Shown here: one piece after another, positions 7,515 through 15,411 of the stretch
Numbering within the stretch: position 1 is the stretch's first letter
Layout: each line of letters starts with the position of its first letter
From: Verrucomicrobiota bacterium
GTDB taxonomy: Bacteria > Verrucomicrobiota > Verrucomicrobiia > Limisphaerales > AV2
Assembly: GCA_003219345.1 (NCBI GenBank)
Contig: QHOP01000432.1
Coordinates: forward strand, 1 to 20,717
Direction: 5' to 3'
DNA: 20,717 nt
Position numbers and translations under genes: made by a program
The notes under the pieces: generated by a model
Told to the model about the DNA's origin: nothing
Databases searched by the model: none
What the model saw: the letters and a program-made list of their open reading frames with translations, nothing else

Positions 7515-8435
7515 CTAGCTTCGGGGATGGAATTTCCGATGCACTTCGCGGAGCCGGCTTCCGGCCACGTGCGTATAAATCTCCGTCGTCGCGATGCTCG
7601 CGTGACCAAGCAACTCCTGAATCACACGCAGGTCCGCGCCATGCTCCAGCAGATGCGTGGCGAAACTGTGCCGCAGCATGTGGGGCGTGACGTTGCGCGA
7701 AACGCCGGCCAGGCGCGCGCGCCGCTTGATCCGCAACCAGAGCGTCACCGCCGCGAACGGCGTACCACGCCTCGTCAGGAACACATTGCCCGGCGAACGC
7801 CCGGTAATCAGTTTGGGGCGCCCGACTTCGAGATGACGTTGCAACGCCGCGACCGCTTTGCGGCCAACCGGGACGACGCGTTCTTTGTTTCCTTTGCCGA
7901 CGACATTGATGAATCCGGCGTCCAGATGAAGTTGTTCGAGACGCACGTTCCGCAGCTCGGACAATCGCAGCCCCGAGGCGTAGGCCAGTTCCAGAACGGC
8001 CTGGTCGCAGAGCGATTCCGGCGTTTCGGGTTGGAGCGGCGTCAGCAGTTTTCGCATTTCAGCGTCCGTCAGCGCGTTGGGCAGCCGTTTCCAGCGACGC
8101 GGCAAGGAAAGGTTCTCGGCGATATTCATCGGCAGGTGTCGTTCGTTCTCGCAGAATTTGTAAAACGCCCGCAACGCGGCGATTTCCAGATAAACGCTCT
8201 CGCCGCTCAGTTTTTTCTGCGAGCCTTCCGGACGATTCGCCGGCGTCCGGTCCCGCTCGTGCTGGAGAAAGCTCTCAAGATGCGACAACTTCACTGCCTT
8301 CCAGTCATTCAAGCCTTGTTTTTTTGCCCAATCAACGAACTTGCCGAGCAGCGCTGCGTAGGTCTTCTGGGTGTGTCCGGACTGGCCGCGTTCGTGGCGC
8401 AGATATTGCAGAAAGTCTTCGACCAGATTTTGCAT
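7515..8435 (-). CDS. Tyrosine recombinase, XerC/XerD type
   Basis: 306 aa, ATG start, usual Xer length. Cuts and rejoins DNA at specific sites; the chromosomal Xer pair resolves dimers at dif near the terminus. The N-terminal SAM-like core-binding domain spans about 1-100. The catalytic domain has the full set: R157 in YASGLRLSEL, K181 in VGKGNKERVVPV, H252 and R255 in PHMLRHSFATHLL, H278 in LLGHASI and the nucleophile Y287 in EIYTHV. The segment at about 62-78 (RTPANRPEGSQKKL) looks longer than in many Xer proteins and carries a small palindrome in DNA. It is divergent from the NusG-like gene. No integrase-associated att site or phage genes are seen nearby, so a housekeeping Xer role is more likely than a mobile-element integrase. 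I cannot choose XerC over XerD. Confidence 0.88.
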   Translation of the reverse strand: MQNLVEDFLQYLRHERGQSGHTQKTYAALLGKFVDWAKKQGLNDWKAVKLSHLESFLQHERDRTPANRPEGSQKKLSGESVYLEIAALRAFYKFCENERHLPMNIAENLSLPRRWKRLPNALTDAEMRKLLTPLQPETPESLCDQAVLELAYASGLRLSELRNVRLEQLHLDAGFINVVGKGNKERVVPVGRKAVAALQRHLEVGRPKLITGRSPGNVFLTRRGTPFAAVTLWLRIKRRARLAGVSRNVTPHMLRHSFATHLLEHGADLRVIQELLGHASIATTEIYTHVAGSRLREVHRKFHPRS

Positions 8436-8536
8436 GCCAGTCCATTGATACTGAATGATCGCGGCAGCGTCGAGGGGCCAATGTCATTTGCCGCTTGCCT
8501 CGCTGGCCGCGGTTTGTCAGTTATCGACCGTCACGA

Positions 8537-9031
8537 ATGACAACGAACGAACTGCTCTGGTACGTCGCGCACACGCGTCCTCGCTGCGAAAAGAAACTGG
8601 CGGACTACTGCCAACGCGAGGGATTTCTTCCGACGTTGCCCTGTTACCGCGCCTTGCACAAATATCGCGGCAAAACCGTCGCATTCCAGAAGCCGCTTTT
8701 TCCCGGCTATGTGTTTCTCCAATTGCTGACGCGCCAGCGTCAACACGTTTACCATAGCGATTACGTCGCCAACCTGCTGGACGTGCCGGACCAGGAAACG
8801 TTCGCGCAGCAGTTGGCCGACATCCTGCGTGCGCTGGAAACGGGCCTGGAGGTCCGCCTGGCGCCGCAGATTTCCGCCGGCAGCCGGGTGCGGATCAAAT
8901 CCGGTCCGTTGCGCGGACTGGAAGGCTCGGTTGAACAGCGCGCGGGAACGACGCTCGTGCTCCTTCGCCTGGATTTCATCGCCCAGGCCGCCGCCGTAAA
9001 GGTCGATGCGACGGAGCTGGAAATTGTTTAG
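8537..9031 (+). CDS. Specialised NusG-like transcription antitermination factor (RfaH/UpxY-like)
   Basis: 164 aa from the ATG at 8537, chosen because MTTNELLWYVAHTRPRCE starts the NGN fold as in NusG relatives; an upstream in-frame start would add 14 unlike residues. NGN domain about 1-105 with the family sequences WYVAHTRPRCEKKLADY, KPLFPGYVFLQL and YVANLLDVPD. The C-terminal KOW domain is about 115-145, with GSRVRIKSGPLRGLEGSV. NusG paralogues bind RNA polymerase and suppress pausing and termination; specialised forms (RfaH, UpxY, LoaP) are usually encoded with long polysaccharide operons. Housekeeping nusG normally sits beside secE and ribosomal protein genes, whereas this copy lies 78 bp before a sugar-nucleotide epimerase, which favours the specialised role. 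Confidence 0.85.
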   Translation: MTTNELLWYVAHTRPRCEKKLADYCQREGFLPTLPCYRALHKYRGKTVAFQKPLFPGYVFLQLLTRQRQHVYHSDYVANLLDVPDQETFAQQLADILRALETGLEVRLAPQISAGSRVRIKSGPLRGLEGSVEQRAGTTLVLLRLDFIAQAAAVKVDATELEIV

Positions 9032-9109
9032 GTTTTGAGGCGCAGGCGCGTTGCAGGATCAATGCAGGTGAAATTTGACCCAACCGGTGCGAATTGACGG
9101 AGACGAAGT

Positions 9110-10156
9110 ATGCCCGACGGTGCAAGGAAAATGACCTCCTACGAAAACCTGAAGATTGAACTGGGAGCAAAACCAAAGACCTGGCTGGTGACCGGCGCGG
9201 CCGGATTCATCGGCTCGAACATTGTCGAAACACTGCTCAAGCTCGGGCAAAAGGTCGTCGGCCTCGACAATTTCTCGACCGGGAAGAAATGGAACCTCGA
9301 GGAAATCAGGAAACAGGTCGGACCCGCGCGCTGGAAAAACTGCAAATTCATCAGCGGCGACATCCGCGATTTGAAAACCTGCCAACGCGCCTGTCACGGC
9401 GTGGATTTCGTCTCGCATCAGGCGGCGCTCGGCTCCGTGCCGAGGTCGATTGAAGATCCGCTCACGTCCAATGCCTGCAACCTGACCGGCTCCATCCACA
9501 TGCTGGTGGCCGCCCGCGACCAAAAAGTGAAACGCTTCGTTTACGCCTCGAGCAGCGCGATTTACGGCGACCATCCCCGATTACCCAAAGTCGAGGACAT
9601 CATCGGCAGACCGCTCTCGCCCTACGCCGTCACCAAACACGTGAACGTGCTGTACGCGGACGTTTTCGCCCGCTGCTATGGCCTGCAGACCATCGGCCTG
9701 CGCTACTTCAACGTGTTCGGTCCGCGCCAGGACCCGAACGGCGCCTACGCCGCGGTCGTTCCCAAATGGATTGCGGCCATGATGAAAAACCAGCGGGTGC
9801 AGATCAACGGCGATGGCCGGACCAGCCGCGACTTCTGTTACGTCGATAACGCCGTGCAAATGAATCTGCTCGCAGCCACGACGACGAACCCGAAAGCCAT
9901 CAACCAGGTCTATAACGTCGCAGTCAACGAACGCACGAGTCTGAACCAATTGTTCGCCCTGCTGCGTGAACGTTTGTTGTCGTATTACCCGCATCTGAAA
10001 CGCTACCAGGCGATTTACCGCGACTTCCGCGCAGGCGACGTGCGCCATTCGCAAGCGGATATCTCCAAAGCTCGCCGCCTCGTGGGTTACGCGCCGACAC
10101 ACCGGATCGAACGAGGCCTCGATGCCGCGCTGGATTGGTATCGGAGGAATTTGTGA
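9110..10156 (+). CDS. UDP-N-acetylglucosamine 4-epimerase, WbpP/TviC-like
   Basis: 348 aa. The ATG at 9110 is preceded by GGAG at 9099-9102 (7-bp spacing), one of the few clear ribosome binding sites here; an alternative ATG at 9131 starts MTSYENLK, like the N-terminus of WbpP. Extended SDR fold: GAAGFIG (29-35), DNFSTG, HQAALGSVPRSIEDPLTSNA, SSS 147-149, catalytic Y172 and K176, then LRYFNVFGPRQDPNGAYAAV and NGDGRTSRDFCYVDN. These stretches match the Pseudomonas WbpP / Salmonella TviC group that prefers N-acetylated UDP-sugars (UDP-GlcNAc to UDP-GalNAc, or the uronic acids). It probably supplies an amino sugar for the surface glycan. Likely co-transcribed with the NusG-like gene. Confidence 0.92.
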   Translation: MPDGARKMTSYENLKIELGAKPKTWLVTGAAGFIGSNIVETLLKLGQKVVGLDNFSTGKKWNLEEIRKQVGPARWKNCKFISGDIRDLKTCQRACHGVDFVSHQAALGSVPRSIEDPLTSNACNLTGSIHMLVAARDQKVKRFVYASSSAIYGDHPRLPKVEDIIGRPLSPYAVTKHVNVLYADVFARCYGLQTIGLRYFNVFGPRQDPNGAYAAVVPKWIAAMMKNQRVQINGDGRTSRDFCYVDNAVQMNLLAATTTNPKAINQVYNVAVNERTSLNQLFALLRERLLSYYPHLKRYQAIYRDFRAGDVRHSQADISKARRLVGYAPTHRIERGLDAALDWYRRNL

Positions 10157-10311
10157 AGCCCCTTTTCGGAAGGCGCGATGCCGTCTCCATTTAGTGTGCT
10201 TCCGTTCGAGGGTGTTGAACTCGAAAGTTGTTCTTCCGCTCAAGCCTGAACAAGATTTGTGTGCGAACGTCGGGCCTGCTTGAAATCGTAAACCTGACTG
10301 TTCGCGGTTCG

Positions 10312-10899
10312 ATGCCAATCCTGAACGGAAACTATTGGGAAGGACGTTACCAGGCCCAAGACACGCCCTGGGACAAAGGCGAGGCTTCGCCGGGTCTCGT
10401 CGATTTTTTGGCCGCGCATCCGGAGTTAAAACGCGGCACCGTTTGCGTGCCGGGTTGCGGGATGGGGCATGATGTGCGCGCGTGGGCAGGCGGCGGGTTC
10501 GACGCGGTCGGTTGCGATATCGCGCCGTCGGCCGTCCAACTGGCAAAAGAGTGCACGGCCGCCGCAGGACTGAAAGCCCGCTTTGCGCTCGACGACTTTC
10601 TCAAGGACGAACCGCCGTTTCTCTTCGACTGGGTCTTCGAGCACACTCTGTTTTGCGCGATTGATCCGCGCGACCGCGACAACTACGTGAAGGCAGTGCT
10701 GCGCTGGCTCAAGCCGGACGGAAATTATCTCGCCGTCAACTACCTGATCCCCGACGAGGACGGCCCGCCGTTCGGCACGACGCGCGGCGAACTGTTGAAA
10801 AGATTTTCGCCGTATTTCGATTTGCTGAGCGAATGGGTGCCGCGATCGTATCCGAACCGCACGGGCCTGGAACTGATGCTTTGGTGGAGGCGCAAATAG
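10312..10899 (+). CDS. SAM-dependent methyltransferase, TPMT-like
   Basis: 195 aa from the ATG at 10312, where MPILNGNYWEGRYQAQDTPW matches the usual beginning of the thiopurine S-methyltransferase-like family (the WxxRY...TPWD feature). A longer frame from 10228 exists but its extra 28 residues look unlike protein. The class I SAM-binding loop is VCVPGCGMGHDVRAWA (44-59), with D69 in GCDIAPSAV as the likely ribose-binding acid. Later motifs are FDWVFEHTLFCAIDP and RWLKPDGNYLAVNYL. Bacterial members methylate thiols, selenium or tellurium compounds, or halides; the substrate here is unknown. It follows the epimerase gene after about 155 bp of DNA with no evident element. Confidence 0.85.
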   Translation: MPILNGNYWEGRYQAQDTPWDKGEASPGLVDFLAAHPELKRGTVCVPGCGMGHDVRAWAGGGFDAVGCDIAPSAVQLAKECTAAAGLKARFALDDFLKDEPPFLFDWVFEHTLFCAIDPRDRDNYVKAVLRWLKPDGNYLAVNYLIPDEDGPPFGTTRGELLKRFSPYFDLLSEWVPRSYPNRTGLELMLWWRRK

Positions 10900-11136
10900 C
10901 CCGACGAACGGTCGAAGCGGCGCTCGGCACGCCGGTGCGCCCCGTGCACGCACCGATGAACGCTGTGGGGACCGCGCCCGCCTCGGGGCGCTCCAATCGG
11001 CGCCCTCGCCGCTTGGCCCAGGACGCAGGATTCAAAATAATTATGAGAGTGGAGAAAACGCGCGCCATCACCCCTGCCCTCTTCCCCGGCGAGAGTTGTT
11101 GAAACCCGGAGGCGACTTCGCCATTGTGTTGCGTCT
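10900..11136. other. Intergenic region before zwf with a degenerate hairpin repeat
   Basis: No gene is evident. The segment at about 11068-11095, catcacccctgccctcttcc and following, resembles a decayed copy of the C-rich/G-rich hairpin family seen at 131-190 and 3942-4003. No good Shine-Dalgarno sequence precedes the zwf ATG, and no promoter stands out. Confidence 0.4.
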
Positions 11137-12699
11137 ATGGAACAAGCGGACCCTTTGGATGAATTGTTGACCTGTCGGTTTGAGTTCGGGCGGAAGGTCG
11201 TCGAACCGTGCGCCATTGTCATATTCGGCGCCAGCGGCGATTTGACGGCGCGCAAGCTCATTCCAGCCTTCTACCATCTCTGCCGGGAGAAGCAGTTGCC
11301 GACACCGTTTCGCATCATCGGTTTCGCCCGGCGTGAAAAAACCGACGAGGCCTGGTGCCAGGAACTGCGCGCTGCGCTGGAACAGTTTTCCCGCACAAAA
11401 CCGATCGACGACGCGGTTTGGGCGGAATTTGCGACGAACGTCTCGTACTGCCAGGGAGATATTTCCGATCCCTCAGCCTACAAAAAGCTGGCTGACCGTC
11501 TCGCGTCCTTCAGCAACGACAAGCTGCGCCGCAATCTGCTGTTTTATCTGGCGACTTCGCCCAGCCAGTTTGGCGAGGTGGTGGAGCATTTGCATCAAAC
11601 GGGCCTTTTGCGCAAAGAAGTCGCTGCCGAACCCGACCAGCGGGTGGTGGTGGAAAAGCCGTTCGGCCACGATCTTGCCTCGGCGCACAAGTTGAACGCC
11701 GAACTGACCCGCTTCGCTCATGAAAAACAAATCTTCCGCATCGACCATTACCTCGGCAAGGAAACAGTCCAGAACATTTTGATGTTCCGTTTTTCAAACT
11801 CAATTTTCGAGCAGCTCTGGAACCGCCAATCGGTGGACCACGTGCAGATCACCGTAAGCGAGAAACTGGGTGTCGGCACGCGGGGCGGTTACTACGAGGA
11901 GGCGGGCGCGCTGCGCGACATGGTGCAGAACCATCTGCTGCAGGTGCTCTCGCTGGTGGCGATGGAACCGCCGGTAACGCTGGAGGCTGAATCCATTCGC
12001 GATGAAAAGGTCAAACTGCTCAAGTCCATCCGTCCGATGCTGGCAAGCCAGGTTGACGCGAACGTCGTGCGCGGTCAATACACCGCGGGCGAAATGGACG
12101 GCCAGCCGCGGCCCGCTTATCGCCACGAACCGAAGGTTAAACCCGATTCCACCGTTGAGACCTACGTCGCGATGCGACTGCTGGTTGACAACTGGCGCTG
12201 GTCGAACGTTCCGTTTTATTTGCGCACGGGAAAAAATCTGCCGCAGAGCGCGAGTGAAGTGCGCGTGCAATTCCGGCGCACGCCGCACGTGTTGTTCGCG
12301 GCGCAATGCGGACCGAAGCTCGACGCCAACGCCGTCACGCTTCGCCTGCAGCCGAACGAAGGCATTTCGCTTCGCTTCAACGGCAAGGTGCCCGGCACGA
12401 GCATGGAGATCCGCCCGGTGCGGATGCACTTCAGTTACGACTCCGAGTTCGGCGCCTACACGCCTGAAGCCTACGAGCGGTTGCTGTTGGAGGCCATCGC
12501 GGGCGACGCGACGCTTTTCATTCGCCGCGACGAAGTGGAGACTGCCTGGAGCATTGTCGATCCGATCCGACAGGCCTGGGAAGCACGATCGTTGGGCGGC
12601 AAGGAATTTTATCCGGCGGGAACCTGGGGGCCGGTGGCAGCGGACGAACTGCTCGCGCAACGCGGCCACGCGTGGCGCAATCCGCAACCGATCACGTGA
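11137..12699 (+). CDS. zwf: Glucose-6-phosphate 1-dehydrogenase
   Basis: 520 aa, ATG start, typical length. First enzyme of the oxidative pentose phosphate pathway: oxidises glucose-6-phosphate to 6-phosphogluconolactone with reduction of NADP. The coenzyme-binding loop is IFGASGDLTARKL (29-41), the EKPFG motif is at 173-177, and the active-site signature RIDHYLGKE is at 201-209 with the catalytic histidine of the HYLGK block. The C-terminal beta-sheet domain is complete through the region DPIRQAWE near the end. pgl, the next enzyme, follows 168 bp downstream on the same strand, separated by an inverted copy of the composite repeat. Confidence 0.97.
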   Translation: MEQADPLDELLTCRFEFGRKVVEPCAIVIFGASGDLTARKLIPAFYHLCREKQLPTPFRIIGFARREKTDEAWCQELRAALEQFSRTKPIDDAVWAEFATNVSYCQGDISDPSAYKKLADRLASFSNDKLRRNLLFYLATSPSQFGEVVEHLHQTGLLRKEVAAEPDQRVVVEKPFGHDLASAHKLNAELTRFAHEKQIFRIDHYLGKETVQNILMFRFSNSIFEQLWNRQSVDHVQITVSEKLGVGTRGGYYEEAGALRDMVQNHLLQVLSLVAMEPPVTLEAESIRDEKVKLLKSIRPMLASQVDANVVRGQYTAGEMDGQPRPAYRHEPKVKPDSTVETYVAMRLLVDNWRWSNVPFYLRTGKNLPQSASEVRVQFRRTPHVLFAAQCGPKLDANAVTLRLQPNEGISLRFNGKVPGTSMEIRPVRMHFSYDSEFGAYTPEAYERLLLEAIAGDATLFIRRDEVETAWSIVDPIRQAWEARSLGGKEFYPAGTWGPVAADELLAQRGHAWRNPQPIT

Positions 12700-12796
12700 A
12701 GAACTGCGACCGACGTGTTTAGCGTAGTCCTGGCCGCCGTAGTGGGTGGCATCTGCGGCCGCGAAGCGGCAAGTCCACACTCCAGTTCTGATTTCC

Positions 12797-12829
12797 CGCC
12801 CGGAAAGAGCGCCCGGTTTTTCGGCGATC
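12797..12829 (-). repeat. Inverted fragment of the composite repeat, between zwf and pgl
   Basis: The 33 bases here are the reverse complement of 13718-13750 with a single mismatch, including the core cgcccggtttttcggcgatc. The flanking sequence (about 12715-12866) has only loose likeness to the rest of that repeat, so this is a mosaic or partial copy in opposite orientation. Confidence 0.8.
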
Positions 12830-12867
12830 CACTTTGGTTGCGGCTCCGTCGGCCTGTGTAAACCCCA

Positions 12868-13629
12868 ATGGCAAACCACGAATTGATTTTGTTTCCTTCC
12901 GACGACACGCTCGCCAGCGCCGTCGCTGACCGCTGGCTGGATGAATTGGCAGCACTCGCCCTCAAAGACCCGCCCCATTGCGTCGCGCTGTCGAGCGGGC
13001 GGGTCGCAAAGAAATATCTTACGGCCGTGGCAGCACAGGCGCGAGCGCGGTCTATCTCGCTCGATCACGTTCATTTTTTCTGGGGCGATGAGCGCTGCGT
13101 GCCACCGACGGATACGGAGAGCAATTTTCTGCTCGCGAAGACCCACTTGCTCGATCCACTTCGAATCGAGCCGGACAAAATCCATCGCGTGCGGGGAGAG
13201 ATCCCCCCCAACCAGGCGGCGGCGGAAGCGGAGGCCGAGATTTGCCGCATCGCACCGCTGACTGCCGCAGGCCAGCCGGTGCTCGACCTGATTTTTCTGG
13301 GCATGGGCGAGGACGGCCACGTGGCGTCGCTTTTTCCCGGCGCGCCGGCTGAAGTGATCCGGAACAAGTCGATTTACCTCCCGGTCGTTGCCTCCAAACC
13401 ACCCCCGCGGCGAATCACGATCAGTTTCGCGACGATTGCGGCTGCGCGGCAGGTCTGGGTGCTGGCTTCGGGCCCCGCCAAAGAAAACGCTCTGCGCGAA
13501 TCACTGTCGGCAAACGGCCAAACGCCTCTGGCCCGAGTGCTGCAGTCGCGGCACAAAACAATTATTTTCACCGACATTCCAAAGCAGGACGGGCGTCCCG
13601 CCGATCGCAGAGCGGCGGTATGTGCTTAG
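12868..13629 (+). CDS. pgl: 6-phosphogluconolactonase
   Basis: 253 aa, ATG start. Hydrolyses 6-phosphogluconolactone to 6-phosphogluconate, directly after Zwf. NagB/RpiA-type fold: ALSSGRVAKKYL near residue 46, the HFFWGDERCVPPTDTESNF signature (about 70-88), LIFLGMGEDGHVASLFPG (about 149-166) with the GxGxDGHxASLFPG loop, and KPPPRRITISF. Family sequence ends at about IIFTDI; the last 14 or so residues (QDGRPADRRAAVCA) seem to be encoded by repeat-like DNA that leads into the composite repeat, so the natural stop may have been lost and replaced. Confidence 0.94.
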   Translation: MANHELILFPSDDTLASAVADRWLDELAALALKDPPHCVALSSGRVAKKYLTAVAAQARARSISLDHVHFFWGDERCVPPTDTESNFLLAKTHLLDPLRIEPDKIHRVRGEIPPNQAAAEAEAEICRIAPLTAAGQPVLDLIFLGMGEDGHVASLFPGAPAEVIRNKSIYLPVVASKPPPRRITISFATIAAARQVWVLASGPAKENALRESLSANGQTPLARVLQSRHKTIIFTDIPKQDGRPADRRAAVCA

Positions 13630-13806
13630 GGGCGTAGCGGCGGGCGTCTCGCCTGCCGTAGAGCCGGGCATCCTGCCCGGGGCGGAACAAGCTCCTCAAA
13701 TCGTCCGGCTATTTGCAGATCGCCGAAAAACCGGGCGTTCTTTCCGGGCGCCAAGATGCCGTCCTCTACGGCAGCCAGGATGGCCGCCACCACCCCAAAC
13801 ACATAC
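13630..13806 (+). repeat. Composite hairpin repeat, copy 1
   Basis: A unit of about 175 bp built of small hairpins: ggcgggcg/cgcctgcc at 13639-13657 (one mismatch), ccgggca/tgcccgg at 13664-13680, and tgccgt/acggca at 13757-13773. It shares 13683-13712 exactly (30 bases) with 14166-14195 of copy 2, and the flanking sequence is also similar. It begins at the end of pgl. No reading frame in it looks like a protein. Confidence 0.8.
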
Positions 13807-13889
13807 GCGCGGCGGGAGAACCTTTTCCACTGGTGCGAATTTTTTTGAACGGATTTCGGAGTCAAAGTTTCAAATCATCACTGAAGTAG

Positions 13890-14042
13890 TCAGTGCGCTG
13901 TTCGCTAGGGTTGGCAGAGAGGTCCTGTTAGTAACGAGACTCGAACAGCGTTACAGTTGGTCTCGTTGCCCTTCTGAGCGCCCGGGTGAGGGCGTACGCG
14001 ACCTCATCACCACTGAGCCGGAGCAATCCGGCTCTTTTTTTT
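13890..14042 (+). ncRNA. Candidate structured RNA ending in an intrinsic terminator
   Basis: Non-coding in all frames but with nested complementary segments: P1 tcagtg (13890-13895) with cactga (14011-14016); P2 gaggtc (13919-13924) with gacctc (14000-14005); P3 aacgagac (13933-13940) with gtctcgtt (13960-13967); P4 cgccc (13979-13983) with gggcg (13990-13994). They can form together as a closed rod with a branch. An alternative 9-bp pairing, cgctgttcg (13896-13904) with cgaacagcg (13942-13950), competes with P3. The 3' strand of P1 overlaps the terminator stem by two bases. A possible -35 TTGAAC lies at 13845-13850 but the -10 is weak. It matches no RNA class I recognise; it could be a small RNA or a leader. 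Confidence 0.4.
14015..14042 (+). terminator. Strong Rho-independent terminator
   Basis: Stem gagccgga (14015-14022) and tccggctc (14027-14034), a perfect 8 bp around the loop gcaa, followed by eight T residues (14035-14042). It is the clearest terminator in the window. The nearest upstream protein gene, pgl, ends almost 400 bp earlier, so it more likely ends a separate short transcript. Confidence 0.88.
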
Positions 14043-14109
14043 ATTGGCTGCTGACGTCACGCAGCGTTCGACCCGGTCAGCGATCTCCATCAGAGCCGGA
14101 AGCATGTGT

Positions 14110-14283
14110 CAGGCGGCGTCGCGGCGGGCATCTCGCCGGCCATAAGAGCCAGGCATCTCGCCCGGCGGAACAAGCTCCTCAAATCGTCCGGCTATCTGTG
14201 GATCGCCGAAAAACCTTGGTTTTTCTCCGGGCACCAAAATGCCGCAGCCAGGATGGGCGCCGCCACGCTGAACACAAACAGGT
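14110..14283 (+). repeat. Composite hairpin repeat, copy 2
   Basis: Direct-orientation relative of the repeat at 13630-13806. It shares the 30-base block at 14166-14195 exactly, then gatcgccgaaaaacc at 14201-14215, and diverges after that, with ccgggcaccaaaatgccg and gcagccaggatgg near its end corresponding to the end of copy 1. Some internal hairpin arms have decayed. It occupies the leader region of accA. Confidence 0.8.
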
Positions 14284-14436
14284 CGGAAGTGTCCCAGGAG
14301 GTTATGGTTGATGCCAAGCCCTTTTCCAGTTCTCCGACGCCCCGGCGCTCTGCTACCCCGTTTACTGCTCCGAATTCGGCGTTGCGCGGACGCGACCGGG
14401 CAACTAAAGTTTCTCTATCAAACGTGCGCGCGCGCT

Positions 14437-15411
14437 ATGAAACACTATCTTGACTTCGAGAAACCGATCGTGGAATTGCAGCGCAAATTGGAGGAGCTCA
14501 AAAAACATCCGGAAACCCATTCGCTCGGCATCAGTTTCGAGGAGGAAGCGGCGCAGATTGAAAAAAAGATTGAGGAAACGCGGCGAATGATTTTCTCCAA
14601 TTTGACCCCCTGGCAGCGAGTGCAACTGGCCCGGCATCCCAAGCGCCCGTACACGCTGGATTATCTGCAAATGACGTTCACCGATTTTTCCGAACTCCAC
14701 GGAGACCGGCTTTATTCCGATGATCGGGCAATCGTCGGCGGTCTCGCGCGGCTGGGCGATCACAAGGTCGTGGTGATCGGCACGCAGAAGGGGCACGACA
14801 CCAAAGAAAACATTTTGCGCAATTTCGGCTCGGCCCATCCGGAGGGCTATCGCAAGGCGCTTCGGTTGATGCGCCTGGCGGACAAGTTCGGTCTGCCGAT
14901 CATTGCGCTCATTGACACCGCCGGCGCTTATCCCGGCATCGGCGCGGAAGAACGGCACATCGCCGAAGCCATCGCCGTCAATCTGCGTGAGATGATGCTA
15001 TTCGAAATCCCGATCCTCGCGGTGGTGGTCGGGGAAGGCGGTTCGGGCGGCGCGCTGGGCATCGGCGTGGCCGATCGCGTGCTGATTCTGGAAAACGCCT
15101 ATTACTCGGTCATCAGTCCGGAAGGTTGCGCGGCGATTCTTTGGAGGGACCGCGCGGCGGCTGCGAAGGCGGCCGAAGCGCTGAAGATCACGGCCAAGGA
15201 CCTCCACGACCTCGGCCTGGTGGATGAAATCATTCCCGAACCGCTCGGCGGCGCGCACAACGATCCGGCGGCGACCGCGCAGACGTTGAAACAGCACCTG
15301 CTCAAACACCTGAAGCAGTTGCACAAGCTGTCGACAGCCGAACGACTGAAAAGGCGCTACGACAAATACCGGTCGTACGGGCATTATCTGGAGCAGCCGG
15401 CGGCGGCTTAG
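14437..15411 (+). CDS. accA: Acetyl-CoA carboxylase carboxyltransferase subunit alpha
   Basis: 324 aa from the ATG at 14437 (MKHYLDFEKPIVELQRKLEE); the longer upstream frame adds residues unlike the family. With AccD it transfers the carboxyl group from biotin-BCCP to acetyl-CoA to make malonyl-CoA for fatty acid synthesis. N-terminal coiled-coil helix (about 5-55), then FSELHGDRLYSDDRAIVGG, QKGHDTKENILRNFGSAHPE (about 126-145), DTAGAYPGIGAEERHIAEAI, GEGGSGGALGIGVADRV and SVISPEGCAAILWRD. All conserved carboxyltransferase blocks are present, close in length to E. coli AccA. accD and the biotin carboxylase genes are not here. A long leader with a repeat copy separates it from the upstream terminator. 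Confidence 0.97.
   Translation: MKHYLDFEKPIVELQRKLEELKKHPETHSLGISFEEEAAQIEKKIEETRRMIFSNLTPWQRVQLARHPKRPYTLDYLQMTFTDFSELHGDRLYSDDRAIVGGLARLGDHKVVVIGTQKGHDTKENILRNFGSAHPEGYRKALRLMRLADKFGLPIIALIDTAGAYPGIGAEERHIAEAIAVNLREMMLFEIPILAVVVGEGGSGGALGIGVADRVLILENAYYSVISPEGCAAILWRDRAAAAKAAEALKITAKDLHDLGLVDEIIPEPLGGAHNDPAATAQTLKQHLLKHLKQLHKLSTAERLKRRYDKYRSYGHYLEQPAAA

Noticed and set aside
7515..8435. Integrase of a mobile island
   Set aside because: Length and motifs fit a housekeeping Xer protein, with no tRNA, att duplication or cargo genes alongside.
13896..13967. A tRNA-like arrangement, with a GTTCGAGTC-like string on the minus strand
   Set aside because: No seven-pair acceptor stem, D-arm or anticodon arm can be placed at correct distances on either strand.
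13630..14283. CRISPR array suggested by repeated units
   Set aside because: Only two long, diverged units in one orientation plus one inverted fragment, no short regular repeat-spacer pattern and no cas genes.
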